Positions 22,337 through 33,796 of a stretch of 64,000 nt of DNA are shown piece after piece. The stretch is taken from positions 18,510 through 82,509 of the forward strand of contig JAPQWV010001549.1 in assembly GCA_027422505.1 (NCBI GenBank), in the 5' to 3' direction. A program made the translations under genes and the position numbers. The first letter of the stretch is position 1. Each line of letters opens with the position of its first letter. Source of the DNA: Craterostigma plantagineum. Lineage: Eukaryota > Streptophyta > Magnoliopsida > Lamiales > Linderniaceae. The notes under the pieces were generated by a model. That model ran no database searches. It saw nothing but the letters and a program-made list of their open reading frames with translations, and had not been told where the DNA came from.

Positions 22337-24726
22337 ATGGCTTCCATTGTTACAGCTTCGGCAAACTCTTCGCCTTCCCCTACTCACTCTCATCAGTCGC
22401 TTTCTTCTGATACGTCGTCTACTCCCCCAGTTTCACAGCCTATTTCCCCTCTAGAAGCTCGCACCCACCGCGCCGCTGTTCCTCAAACCGGCAATCGTCC
22501 CCGAACCCGTTCAGCCGTCGCTTCCGCCATGACTTCCCACCCTCAAGATAAAGCGGGGGTCCGTTGATTCGCCGGCCGATACCCAAGGTTCGGTTGCGCT
22601 TTCTGGTCCGCGACCCCTCCAAACCCTAGATCCACCCTTCTTCTTCTGCAGGAACCCCTCTGAGCATCTTCAAAGCTTCGACATGTTCGTCGACTGGCCT
22701 GGCTGCTTTGGTGGAGGGGGGCTTTGTTTTCGAGGGTTATACGGTGAGGATACCCTCGCCGGATCAAAGGGCCGACCGGCCACCCCCATCGTGTTTGGCG
22801 TTTTGGGAGGCCCAGGTCCGGGCCGGGCTTCGCTTCCCTGTCCCTCTCTTTTTGTCTGAAGTGTCCAGGGCCTTCAAGGTCCCTTTAAATCAGTTTCAGC
22901 CCTCCGCCATTCGTCTCCTTATATCGTTCTTCGTGGCGGTACGGGCGGTCGGAGGCGTTCCTTCCCCTGATTTGGTAGTCTCCCAGTTCTCGCTCAAGCT
23001 TCATGGTGCTTTCTTCTATCTCTCCTCTATTTCTTCCAGCTGGGAGGAGAGACCCACTTTTTTGGCAAGAATCATAAAATGGACAAGGATTGGCATGGTG
23101 CGTATTTCTTCGTGGAGGCCCCGGGAGGTTTGTGGGATTTCCCTTGCGAGCGGTGGGTGAATGGCGCCCCTCCTCGGGGGTCTGGTAAATGTTCGAAAAG
23201 GAATCGGAAAGCCTTGGCTGCTTTGAATGCTCATGCTGAAGAGCATGGTCCCCTGAGCCCTTCTTCCTTAGTCAGATTCCCGGGGGTCTTGCATAATTTT
23301 GGGTTTTCGCCCTTCTTTGCTAGCCTCTCTTTCGAGGGTAACTGTGGTCGTTGCTCTGTCATCATGTTTTTATGGCACCATTATTTTTGCTAACTCTTTT
23401 GTTGGGTGCAGGATGACAGGCTCATGGCTCAATCTGCTGGCGAGTGTAGAGGAAGGAAATGCTCCCCCACCTTCTGTTGCTGATAGACCTGCCACAGCTC
23501 CCATCCTCCAACGCTTCCAGGGGCCCTAGACGTTCGGGCCGAGGTTGGCCAGTCCCCTCCCAAGGACTTAGGGACTTCTGAACCGTCTCCAGCCCCCTCA
23601 GCTCCCAAGGCGAAGCGAAAAGCGGGCTCTTTGGCCAAGCCTGCCAAGAAGTCCAAGAAGAAGCTACCCCTCACTGAGGGTGAGGGAGGTGAGGCTCAGG
23701 TTGAAGTTCCTCAAGAGGGCTTCGACAAGAAGGCCCACCTCCTTCTGGGGACTCATTGGCCAGATTGGGGATGGCAGCGTTGAGTCATTTGGTCCCCTCA
23801 GAGGATAGGGAGGTGTTTGCCAATAGGTCCCCCGTGGAGAATGAGGCGGAGCTTGCTCATCATCTTCTCAAGGTATGCCTTTTGTAACTCTTAGTGGATG
23901 TTCTTTCCTGTTTGCCTCATTTCAGAGTTTCTTCGTGTGGCGTATGCTTCCTCTGTTTGTCTGGTCTTAGGGTTCCTTTTTGTGGTACCTAGGTGATAGG
24001 TCTAGTGTCTGTGAGATCCTCTGAGAATCCGTTGGTGCCGGAGTTGGAGGGACGCATTAAGTCCCTCCAGGAACAGCTAGAGCAAGTTCAGGCCAGTCTG
24101 GCCGCCCGCGAAAAAACAGTTGAAGAGATTCAGGCTAAGTTCGAGAGCGAGAGAAAGGACTGGAGGAAGAGAAGACGGAGCTGGCCAGAAGGTATGAGGA
24201 GTTGCTTAAGTCCTCAAAGAATGAGAAAGAAGACCATGCGGCCCTTCTGAAGTCGCGTGAGGAGGAGCTCACGAGCTCCTTCGCTAAGGAGAAAGCGAAG
24301 TGGGATAAAGACTTCGTCCGTATGACGGAAGTCCATGGCCAGTCGAACTGGAGGCCATGAAGGCGGAGGGCGCTCAGATTTGTCAGCGCCACCTCTTGTC
24401 GACCCCGCTGGTCAGAAGTTCTTGGAGGACCTGGCCCAAGATTGGCGTCTGGCGTATCTGGAGGACCCCCTTTCCCTCAGGGACTTTGTCCCCTTCATGC
24501 AGCACTATTTTTTGGGGGGCCATCGCGCAGGATCCGCCGGTATTGCTGTGGTTCCCGCCCTCAAGGACCTTCCTCCCCCTGCTTCCTTCAAAGGGGACCG
24601 CTAGCTGAGGAGAATCCCTTATTCTGGCGCCCCTCTGCTGAGAAGCATATGGCAGCTCTTGCCCAGGCCGACATCTCTGACCTCCCCGGCGTTGTTTTCT
24701 ATCCTCCCGTGGATCCTTCTGTTTAG
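22337..24726 (+). CDS. Antisense (plus-strand) spliced ORF of the Tat element
   Basis: This gene runs opposite to gag-pol, between the 3' LTR and the integrase end. The likely start is ATG 22337 (MASIVTASANSSPSPTHS). The core resembles the plant 'putative gypsy type transposon' domain (Pfam Transposase_28): FEGYTVRIPSPDQRADRP, FWEAQVRAGLRFPVP, then KDWHGAYFFVEAPGG. A coiled coil follows (ELEGRIKSLQEQLEQVQ). Two introns are apparent: about 23338 (GAG|GTAACT) to 23411 (GTGCAG), and about 23873 (AAG|GTATGC) to 23992 (ACCTAG). Frame breaks occur near 22555-22700 and 23040-23080. Extra ORFs of this kind are known from Tat-lineage elements; their function is not established. Confidence 0.7.
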
Positions 24727-25974
24727 TTTTTTTCTTCTTTGTGTTGTAATGGACCTTTTTTTCCCTTCATGCTTTTGCGGACAGTAGTTTTTTCTAGTGG
24801 GGGAGCTTAGCTTCCCTGCTTTCGTAGGCTTTTGCTAAGGTCCACCTTTTCCTTGTAATATGGGACCTCTTTCATTAAGTATCTTTTTCCTTTCGTGCTT
24901 TTCCCTGTTGAATTTAGTAGTACTTCACCAACACTTCGTTAAATTCGTAAGCCAAGTACGAATTATACACGCCTTTGGTTGTAAGGACCGTCGTCCTTAT
25001 CCAAAGGTGTCACATAGGCGCTAGGCTCTCTTTGTCCTTAGCGAATCTAGTAATGTAAGCCCGAAGGTCTTAAAAATGGGGGACTATCCCACCGTTTTAT
25101 CCTGGTTATAGCACCAGCTACGCTGAGGTACCTATACACGTCGCAGGCCTTACTGGGGACCTTTGATGTCCTGTACGCCACAGCCCGTCAGCGGTGGTAT
25201 CTTGTACACCTTTGTAGGCATCTTTCACGTCGCAGGCCTGTGGCCTTTGATGTCTTTGTACGCCGCAGGTCCGTCGACCCTTGGTATCGTTTCACGTCGC
25301 AGGCCGTTAGCCTTTGATGTCGTTGTACGCCGCAGGTCCGTCGACCCTTGGTATCGTTTCACGTCGCAGGCTGTTAGCCCTTGATGTCATTGTACGCCGC
25401 AGGTCCGTCGACCCTTGGTATCGTTTCACGTCGCAGGCTGTTAGCCCTTGATGTCATTGTACACCGCAGGTCCGTCGACCCTTGGTATCGTTTGTAAGTA
25501 CACTTCGTTAGGACAAAACATTTATATTCCGCTAGGGAGGTACGCCTCGTTAAAACCTTATCTGGGCAAAACCTCCCTTTGAGGCAAAATCCCAGATGAA
25601 GGAAAAAGAGTATGTCCCTCCCTTTCTTACATGGTAATATTACTCATAAAACTTTTTTAAGTTAGAGACGTTCCAAGGGCGGGCAATGACCTTCCCTTGG
25701 CATCTTCTAACTCGTAGGCTCCACCTCCTAACACGTTCGTCACCCGATAGGGTCCTTCCCAGGGGCCTCCATTTTCTTCAGGGGCCGTAGGATGTCGGCT
25801 CTTCGAAGTACTAGGTCCCCCTGCTGAAATCCCCTGGGTCGGATTTTCCGACCATACATTGCCTTTATGCGACTTTTATATCCTTCGGTCCTCACGTGGG
25901 CTTCTTCCCTTATTCTTCGACAAGATCCAGGTCCTCCCTTCTTAGCTGCGCGTTCTCCTGCTCGTTATATGCCA
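24727..25974. other. Tat spacer between antisense ORF and integrase
   Basis: This stretch lies between two convergent reading frames. It contains the 67-bp tandem repeats (25220-25500), T-rich likely 3' UTR sequence of the antisense gene at about 24727-24910, and the 3' end of the integrase frame from about 25640 (minus strand), where GGRRILRPLK-like translations continue in broken frames. Confidence 0.6.
25220..25500. repeat. 67-bp tandem repeat in the Tat element
   Basis: The phrase GTACGCCGCAGGTCCGTCGA recurs at 25258, 25325, 25392 and 25459 (last copy GTACACC), exactly 67 bases apart. Each unit also holds TTTCACGTCGCAGG. There are about four units, nearly identical, with a more divergent edge copy at 25140-25220. 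Confidence 0.9.
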
Positions 25975-26891
25975 TCATTCGGTGTGTTCGACGCCGATTT
26001 CGGCTGGTATCACGGCGGACGACCCATATACTAGTTCGAATGGTGTTTCCCCTGTTGCTTCGCGGGGGCTAGTCCTGTACGCCCAAAGGACAGCGTCCAG
26101 CGCCTCCACCCATTTATTTCCATCTTGTTCGAGTCGGGCCTTGATCCCCCTGAGAATGGTTCGATTGGAGACTTCGGCCTGCCCATTTGCTTGGGGATGT
26201 CCCACCGCGACAAACCTCTGTGTTATTTTCATACCTTCACAGAATCCTCGCGTCTTAGCTCCGCAGAATTGAGTTCCATTATCGGAGATAAGGATCCTGG
26301 GAGCTCCATATCGGCAACAGATGTTCTTCCATAGGAACTCAATCACCTTCTCTTCGTCTATCCGCGCCACCGCCTTAGCTTCGATCCATTTACTGAAGTA
26401 GTCGACTGCTACGATGATGAACTTCTTTTGCGCCTTTCCTCGGGAAAGGGACCGACAATGTCGATTCCCCATTTGTCGAAAGGGCATGGGGAATGCATGG
26501 TCACCAGAGCCTCGGCGGGGACGTGGATTTTGGGACCATACTTCTGACAGTTGTTGCACCTTCGGACTAGGTCCTTGGCATCCTTGATGAGATTGGGCCA
26601 GAAATATCCGGCTCTGACAACTTTCCTGGTGAGGGACTTGTACCCCGCATGATCCCCCGCACATCCTTCATGGATTTTTTCGAGTATTTTCTTGCCTTCC
26701 TCTTTGGAGAGGCATCGAGAGTATGCATTACAAAGATTTCTTGACTGGCACCCATCTATCAGACAGAACTTTTGTCGGTATCCCCTTTTGTCCTTCTGGC
26801 TGGGATCCTCTAAGGTGGCTATGATGGGGGCTCTCCAATCATCCCCCTCTTCTATGCTTGCCACGAACTCCCCAGTCTCCTCCTTATCCAC
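25975..26891 (-). CDS. Tat integrase
   Basis: The zinc-binding region is in the frame starting at 26891 (GCAGDHAGYKSLTRK, then CNNCQKYGPKIH). The catalytic core is in the frame 25975-26664: FIIVAVDYFSKWIEAKAV, ILISDNGTQFCGAKT and HPQANGQAEVSNRTI. These give the D, D and E positions of the DDE core. The domain ends GSSAVIPAEIGV. One frame change near 26460 separates the halves. No chromodomain is seen. Confidence 0.88.
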
Positions 26892-27039
26892 CGCTAGGTA
26901 GGTGATACCTTCTTTTGAGAGCTGGCCCTGAACTAGCGGCCTTTGCTAAATAATCTGCCTTGTAGTTTTCCTCCCTGGGGACCTGCACAATCTCACAAGA
27001 GTCGAGGTTCTGGTTAGCTCCTCGACTTTCTTACCATAC

Positions 27040-27502
27040 TCAGCCACCTTTTCGTCTCTTGCTTCGTAGTTCCCATTTACTTGTTGTCCCACCAGCTGTG
27101 AGTCCGAGAACAAGTAATGTTTCGTGCCCCCAGCTCCCTCGCGATCCGTAGGCCATGAAGGAGGGCTTCGTATTCTGATTCATTGTTGGAAGCCTGAAAA
27201 TGCAATGTAATGGCGAAACGGAGTTCCTCTCCTTCTGGGTTGATGACAAGGACCCCTGCTCCTGATTTTTGCGAAGTGGCTGATCCATCCACGTATACTC
27301 TCCATCGGCCTTCCGAAGGTCCCTTCGTAGTTTCGAGGACGAAATCTGAGAGGGCCTGGGCCTTCACAGCTGTCCTTCGCTCAAATTCTACGTCGTACTC
27401 CCCTAGCTCGATGGCCCACTTCACCATCCTTCCTGATAAGTCTGGTTTGTCCAGCGTTTGCTTTAGCGGGAAATTAGTTCGCACGTTCACTTTGTGTGAC
27501 AA
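27040..27502 (-). CDS. Tat RNase H
   Basis: The frame contains WRVYVDGSATSQKSGAGVL and ASNNESEYEALLHGLRIARELG, which hold the catalytic Asp and Glu of RNase H. The upstream part (SGRMVKWAIELGEYDVEFE) is the usual linker after RT. A frame break follows near 27100, and the end of the domain is in another frame. Confidence 0.85.
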
Positions 27503-27596
27503 GAAATAGGGTCGGAGTCGGCGGCGGAGGTCATTACTGCTAAAGCGGCCTTCTCAAGCTCGGAGTACCTAGTTTCAGCGTCCAGAAGTACCTTAC

Positions 27597-28876
27597 TTAC
27601 AAAGTAGATGGCCTCTGGGAGGTTCCTTCTTCCTTCATAGGACGGAGCTTATCGCGTGGTCCCCTACGGAGAAATATAGTATCAACACATCCCCCATCAA
27701 GGGTTTGGTCAGGAGTGGTGTGTTTGTGGAGGTACTCCTTCAATTCTTCAAAGGCTTGCTGGCATTCCTTAGTCCACTCGAATTGTTTATTCTTTCGTAA
27801 CACCTTGAAGAAAGGTAGGCTCCTCTTCGCTGAGTGGGAGATGAATCTGCTAAGGGCCGCCAATCGTCCCGTGAGCTTTTGGACTTCCTTGACGCCCTGG
27901 GGAGGTTGCATCTCCAAAATAGCTTTCACTTTCGTAGGATTGACCTCGATGCCTCGTTGGGTGACCATGTAGCCAAGGAACTTCCCCGATCCCACTCCGA
28001 ACGCACATTTTTCGGGATTGAGCTTCATTCCGCTTTCCCTGATCGCTTTGAACGCCTCCTCCAGGTCCTTGGTGTGATCAGTGAGGTGTGCCGATTTTAC
28101 CAGCATGTCATCCACGTACACCTCCATGTTCCTACCTAGTTGCTGCTTAAAAACCTTATCCACCATCCGTTGGTACGTCGCTCCCGCATTTTTGAGTCCG
28201 AAGGGCATTCGGACGTACCCGTATGTCCCCCCTGGTTACAAAGCAGACTTTATCAAAATCATTTGAATCGAGACTTACCTGGTGATAACCTTGGTAGCGT
28301 CCATCATGCTGAGGACCTCGCACCCGGAGGTGGAGTCCACGAGCTGGTCTATTCTAGGCAGAGGATAGTGATCCTTGGGGCAGGCCTTGTTGAGGTCCCT
28401 AAAATCAATGCACATCCTCCACTGCCCATTTCCTTTCTTTACCAGGACAGCGTTGGCCAGCCAAGTGGGGAACTGAATCTCCTGGATATGGCCTGCCTGA
28501 AATATTTGTCGACCTCTTCCCTCAGGATCTGCGCTCTTTCCGTCCCACATGTTCTCAGCCTTTGTTTGACGGGCTTAGCGCTGGGTAGGACATTTAGGTG
28601 ATGTTTGGCTATATCAGGGTGGATTCCCGTCATATCTCCGGGGGAAAACGCAAATAGATCGGCGTTCCTTTGCAGGCACCCTACCAGCTCCTTCGTGGCA
28701 TGTTCCCCTAAGTGTGTTCCTATTTTGGTGGTTCTTCCTGGTTGGTCGGGGTACAGTTCCACCTTGGCGAGCTCCTCATCCGGTTCAGGCTGCAAGCTCG
28801 TAGGTCCCCCTCCTTCGATTTTGATCCTCTTGTCGCGACCACTCCCTTCTCGGGCAATCTCTTTTTCTTTGGCCAC
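27597..28876 (-). CDS. Tat reverse transcriptase
   Basis: RT blocks occur in three frames: AKHHLNVLPSAKPVKQRLR (from 28876), WRMCIDFRDLNKACPKDHYP (28275-28550) and MPFGLKNAGATYQRMVDKVF with the catalytic YVDDMLVKS (27597-28208). The last frame includes the connection region KLTGRLAALSRFIS. Two or three one-base frame changes interrupt an otherwise well-conserved domain. Confidence 0.9.
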
Positions 28877-29262
28877 TGCCTTAACTTCATTGGCGTAGCA
28901 TTGGAGGAACTCCGCTGATCCCCCAAAATCTCACCGACGTGCTCCCCCACGGGGAACTTGACTTTCAAATGGTATGTGGAGGGGATTGCTCTAAATTCGT
29001 TGATGGCGGGTCGTCCCAGAATGACGTTGTAGGAGGAGGCGATGTCAACCACCAGAAAGTTGATCATTTTCACAACTCGAACTGGGTTTGTCCCCATTCC
29101 GACGGGCAGCGTTACCTCCCCCATGGGTCGTATCCCAGGTCCTCCAAACCGTATAGGGCGTTGGAAACTGGCCGCAGACCTGCTTCCAGATCCATTTCTT
29201 AAAGCAATCCAGGAACAGGATGTCGGCCGAGCTCCCCCGTCTATGAAGACTCGGGAACACAT
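28720..29262 (-). CDS. Tat aspartic protease region
   Basis: The active-site-like motif DGGSSADILF is split between frames at about 29180-29260 (VFIDGG in one frame, RGSSADILFLDCFKK in the neighbouring one). The second conserved block, SSYNVILGRPAINEFRA, is clear in the 28720-29262 frame. This Asp-Gly-Gly-Ser form is usual in Tat elements. Confidence 0.75.
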   Translation of the reverse strand: MCSRVFIDGGARPTSCSWIALRNGSGSRSAASFQRPIRFGGPGIRPMGEVTLPVGMGTNPVRVVKMINFLVVDIASSYNVILGRPAINEFRAIPSTYHLKVKFPVGEHVGEILGDQRSSSNATPMKLRQWPKKKRLPEKGVVATRGSKSKEGDLRACSLNRMRSSPRWNCTPTNQEEPPK

Positions 29263-29599
29263 CGTGTCCGGCGATATCGGTCGTTATGACCAAGGCATCG
29301 TTGTGGGGTCTGGTAACATGAGTCTCATCTTCTGGTCCAAACTGTACGTTCGCAATGGCCTCCGTGTGCCCTATCAGTCCCCACGACTGGGGTCCCCCTG
29401 TGGTCCTAGCGTAGGACTTCCTAGCTCGGTTAGAATCCCCACTGCTGGGACCTCCCACAATAATCAAGATAGGGGCCCTGGATGGTCCTGGAGGGCCTTT
29501 GTTTGCTGGTGGGGGCAACGGCCTACCCTTATTCGGGACAGGTCCCCCTTCTTCCTTTTCGCCTTTCCGGGGGCTGGGCTCTGGTCCCTGCTTCACGAA

Positions 29600-31225
29600 T
29601 TCCTTCAAGTGTCCTGCCTGTATCAGCCTTTCTATCTCATCCCTCAAATGGTAACAATTGTTAGTGTGGTGCCCGTATTCGTTATGGTAACGACAATATA
29701 AATTGGAATAGGGTCGAGAAGGTCCTGCAGATCCGGCGGGAGGTTTTCTCGAGCCGGATGTCGTCCCGCCACGGCCAGGACCTCCTCCGGGTTAGCACGC
29801 AATGGAGTAACCTTCGTGGGGCCCTGGCCGGAGATCCCCAAGGCTCTTTGTGAGGCAGACGCGGAGGTGGTCTCACATGTCCTTGGCTTCTCACGGCCCC
29901 TTCCTTCTTCGGCATGGCTATCTGCTTCTCTTCTTGCGCTTTGGCCATCTTACTTTCTTCCAAGTTAATATATTTGTCCGCCCTCAGCAATAGGTCTTCG
30001 AAAGTCGGCGGCGGTCCTCTTGGAGAGGGAAGCGAAGAAGTCCCCATCTCGAAGCCCGTTTATCAGGGCGCTGACCTTGACGGAAGGCGTGGCTGTCGGC
30101 ACCTCTAAGGCGGCGATGTTAAATCTGCTTATGTAAGCTCGGAGACTTTCCGTTTCTCCTTGCCGCACTTGGAAGAGCGACATGTCGGACTTGGGCTGTT
30201 TCCTGGCACTGGCGAACTGGGTAATGAAATATCAACTTGGAATTCCTCAAAGACTTAATAGATCCAGGCGCTAGCTGGCTGAACCATTGCTGGGCTCACC
30301 AAGGTGGTTAGGAACACCCTAAACTTGACCCCATCCGAGAATCGTGGAGCAGGATGGTGTTCTGAAAGTGTAAGACGTGTTCCACGGGGTCCGTCGTCCC
30401 ATCATACTCGTACGGCAACGGTTTGAAGTTAGATGAGACCTCCCCCCACTAGCAGTTCCTTCGCAAAGGCTCCCCGCTACTAGTCCTTCCCTATCTTTGG
30501 TGGCATGGTTCTGCTTCTAACACCGTCCACACCCCTGCTTAAGGTCCGCCAGTTGATCCCGCAGCTCCTTTTCTCTTTTGGTCCAAGTCTCCTCTTTTTC
30601 CTCTGGTGGTAGCGTGACCTTCTTCCTCCTTTTGGAGCCTTCTGCCTCTTTAACGGGTTCGGGGCTTTGCTGACGGACTCGGCGAGATCAGTGTGGGGGT
30701 TTTGACATCCTTTTTTTGGCTGATCTCCGCCTTGTTTAGCTCCTCTTCCTTTTCCGAACCTGTTTCCGCAGCTCCCCCACGTCCTCATGATGCTTCGGAG
30801 GCTCTTCCTCCCTCCTTGACTCGTTCTCTGATCCGGACAATCGCTTGTCGTGTTCAGAGGGCGGGTATGGAGTTGTGGCTGCGTTTTTTGTTTCCCCGGT
30901 TACTTCTGTGAATTTGCCGTCGACTTGCTCGGTCTCGACACGCGGCTGGGTCCTTTTTCGTTGTCTTCTTTTCTTCCTCCTCTCACCAAAGTGCTATTGA
31001 CAGTGTTGCGCACTAGGAGGTCCAACTGAGCGGACAGTCAAGGTAATCGGTGTTTCTGGCGATATCCACAGGAGTAGGTGCTGGGGTGGCATCTTGCCTT
31101 GCTGTATCGCCCCTTGCGATCTCTTCAAATTGTGCGTCCAAGTTCTTCGGTATGGAAGAATCTCCCTCCATCAGCGTCCTTACGTTCCTTGCCTTATCCC
31201 TGTAACACAGAAACCAGAAAACCAC
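29600..31225 (-). CDS. Tat gag, fragmented
   Basis: Gag probably starts near 31225 or just upstream. Recognisable blocks are FQVRQGETESLRAYISRFN at 29965-30183 (Retrotrans_gag type), DLLLRADKYINLEESKMAK (29900-30000) and a zinc-knuckle-like YCRYHNEYGHHTNNCYHLRD at about 29630-29700. Several frame changes break it, and about 30190-30480 has no clean frame. Confidence 0.75.
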
Positions 31226-31317
31226 ACGAGAAATCTTTCAATGCAACCTCGTACCGACCTTGCTTAGAAATTTCACCACGCCCTTTAACTCCGGATTTCC
31301 CACACGACGGCGCCATT

Positions 31318-32043
31318 TGATATGGGGCAAACCCAATCAACAGTATTTTTTAAGTGTGGGGACTCTGAATATTTAGTTAACGGTAGATTGATTATTATGT
31401 TATTTGCTAGGTACCGAGGGTTGTTGATGCTGGGACATAACAGAAAGAACACAGGGGTTTACGTGGTTTCGAATCCTCCTCGGATTCTACGTCCACGGGG
31501 CGCTGGGACTGTCTTTCACTAAGTAAGAATACATTACACACTCAGAAATTCCTCACCTTCGCTCCTAAAATGTAGAAATATGTTTAAGCTATCTTAGAAG
31601 AAAATGATTGCGCGCACACGTTTTCGTCGAAGATTATGCCCCTGGAAAATATGCTAAGTCTCTCCCTTTATAGCAGCTCCCCGCCGGCCTGTTGAAGGCT
31701 ATGTTCCAGCTTTTCCGAGGACGTACTACCTAAGGGTTGCAGAGGGAATGACGGATTGCTTGATGGATTGACCTCTGCAGTGGCTATAGTGGGACTCCAG
31801 TGATTTCTTCCTCTGTTAAGACAACACGTGTCCCTTTATCCCTTTTTCCTTTTCCTGCTGTACCTTTTATCTTGATACACGATGGTTCTTCTTCCTTTGT
31901 CCAGTTCATGCTAGTGTCCGTCAGGTCCTTGCGGCTCCTTCCCAGGTTTTATATCTTATCATGGGCTCTTCTTTATGGGCCTTGTTTGGGCTCTCCTTGT
32001 TTTTATTTTTCTCCTCTTGTCCCGTCTTAATTATACCATATCA
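31318..32043 (-). repeat. Tat 5' LTR (right)
   Basis: A 726-bp LTR, TGATATGG to CCATATCA. It carries the same minus-strand TATA motif as the left copy. Immediately outside, TATAAATGG follows; with one lost A it would restore the ATATA duplication seen on the left. Confidence 0.88.
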
Positions 32044-32059
32044 TATAAATGGAGAAGGG

Positions 32060-32511
32060 TAGTACTGTCAGTATGGGCCGCGGCACGCGAGCCGATTGGC
32101 GGGCGGGCTTCGATATTTTAGGCCCGTCAGTGGCCGGCCTCGACGGGCCAGTCCGGCGGGCACGGCTTTGGCGGGGCGGGGCGAGCTAGCGCAGGCCGGC
32201 GCGCCAATATCTTAAATATATTATTTATTATATAGATAATAAATATATAATTAATTAGGTAATGTAATTAATGATTCATTATTATATCCAATTAATACCA
32301 TATTTATTATCAACCACATAATTAATAGCATACACCATAATTTTTTAATAAATACCATAATTATAAAACATTATTAGTAAATTATAATTTAAATTAAAAT
32401 AAAAAATATAAAAAATTATTTTATACCAGGCCCCCCAGGCCCACGACCCGCTGCGGGGCGGGGCGGGGCGGGGCGGTCCCCATAGGCCCGCCCGCCAAAT
32501 TGACTGTACTA
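32060..32511. mobile_element. hAT-type MITE, GC-rich ends
   Basis: Terminal inverted repeats TAGTACTGTCA (left) and TAGTACAGTCA (right, complement) flank GC-rich ends full of GGCGGGC. The flanks GAGAAGGG (32052-32059) and GAGAAGCG (32512-32519) make an 8-bp target duplication with one mismatch, as expected for hAT. The centre is AT-rich. No ORF is present. Confidence 0.75.
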
Positions 32512-32561
32512 GAGAAGCGTGTTTAAAAATTATCAAATTTGTCTGTCACTAATAATTTGTT

Positions 32562-33098
32562 GCCTTAATTATTTTTTTGGTCTCGTAACTTAAATGGTGT
32601 GGCATTATAGGGACCGCTAATTTAGGATGTGGCATTATAGAAACAATATGTTTATCGTGCAAATAGACATTATACCTTATTTTCCCAAATACATCACGTG
32701 CCACGGACATGACCGATTTGTATACCGGAAAACTGATGTGGCGTCAGACCGATGACATGCCCGTTTTTTGCTAATTTTTTTGGTGGACCGATGACACGCC
32801 CGAGAAAGGCCCCACTCATTAAAATAATCCGACTTGGTGCAATGTCAGAAAAAATAAAAAAAATAAAAATCTCTGTAAAACAAGCATGCCATCGCTAAAA
32901 AAATCAGGTATAAAATTGGGGTAAAATCAGGTATAGCGGTCATGTGCGTGGCACGTGATGTATTTTGGGGAAAAATCAGGTATAATGTCTATAAATTTGC
33001 ATGATTTTAAAACTTACCGTCCCTATAATGCCACACCCTTAATTAGCGGTCCCTATAATCCCATACCCCCTAAGTTCAGGACCAAAAATAATTAAGCC
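32562..33098. mobile_element. MULE-type MITE with long inverted repeats
   Basis: The element starts GCCTTAATTATTTTT and ends AAAAATAATTAAGCC. The arms pair over more than 150 bases (for example GTGGCATTATAGGGACC on both). The flanks TAATTTGTT (32553-32561) and TAAATTGTT (33099-33107) form a 9-bp duplication with one mismatch. It is non-coding. Confidence 0.75.
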
Positions 33099-33107
33099 TA
33101 AATTGTT

Positions 33108-33796
33108 TATTAGAAGTTTACTCTTAATAATTTAATTTATTACATTATTAAATAAATCTTGTGCAAGTACATTAGTTAATAATCTAAAATGTTCTAAATT
33201 AATATGTTTGGGACACATTGTCTGGGTTAAACAAACTAATATTAATAATATTAATAGGCATGGCAAATGCCTAATTGACATATTCTTTATCATTCTCTCC
33301 TCTAGAAAATGTTGAAAATTGACATACCTACATTGGAGCTTAGAGGATCTATTGATCCAGCATGCAGATACTATGTATTCGAGGCGCATGTATAATAATC
33401 TCTAGCATTCTAACAATTATTCCCTGCGTTAATTACATTGATGAGTGCTTGATTCCATCCAGGTCCACACTTGTTTTTCTAGCCTCAGTAAAAAAATATT
33501 ATTTAATTTTTGATCCACCCCAATTTTCGTTTATTACTTTTGACGCTCCGACGCTTAAGATACGGGTTTCGTCACTAGACGGACTGGTGATCATAGTTTC
33601 ATAGCCGTTGCATGAATATGCTCGTCATTTTTTTAATTTTCGCAATAAGACTCTCTATCCATTAGTTCTTTTACCGAAAGCCAAAATACATTACCCACTA
33701 GGGGGTGATTTTCTCTTCAGTTGTTTGTTGGGAATGAGAGAGTGAATTCTCCAATAAGCGTTGGGACGAGTAAATCGTCTCTCTATATTATATTAA
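33108..33796. other. Intergenic DNA between two MITEs
   Basis: AT-rich sequence with no supported gene. Short open frames at 33362-33604 and 33721-33918 lack any recognisable motif. Confidence 0.4.

Larger units (their letters stand above)
21366..32043 (-). mobile_element. Complete Tat-lineage Ty3/gypsy retrotransposon
   Basis: LTRs at 21366-22081 and 31318-32043 begin TGATATGG and end CCATATCA. The polyprotein is on the minus strand, so the right LTR is the 5' one. The primer site next to it reads TGGCGCCGTCGTGTGGGAA (about 31298-31316), close to the TGGCGCCGTC primer sites of Tat-type elements. The purine tract GTAGGGGAGTGGT lies beside the left LTR (about 22082-22094). The target duplication is probably ATATA (21361-21365); on the right the bases read as if one A were missing. 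Its length (10.7 kb), the order gag-protease-RT-RNase H-integrase and an extra antisense ORF fit the Tat/Retand group. Confidence 0.9.

Noticed and set aside
29042..29701. 219-codon plus-strand frame in the Tat gag-protease region
   Set aside because: It is antisense to recognised gag and protease blocks and has no motif of its own. The genuine antisense gene is at 22337-24726.
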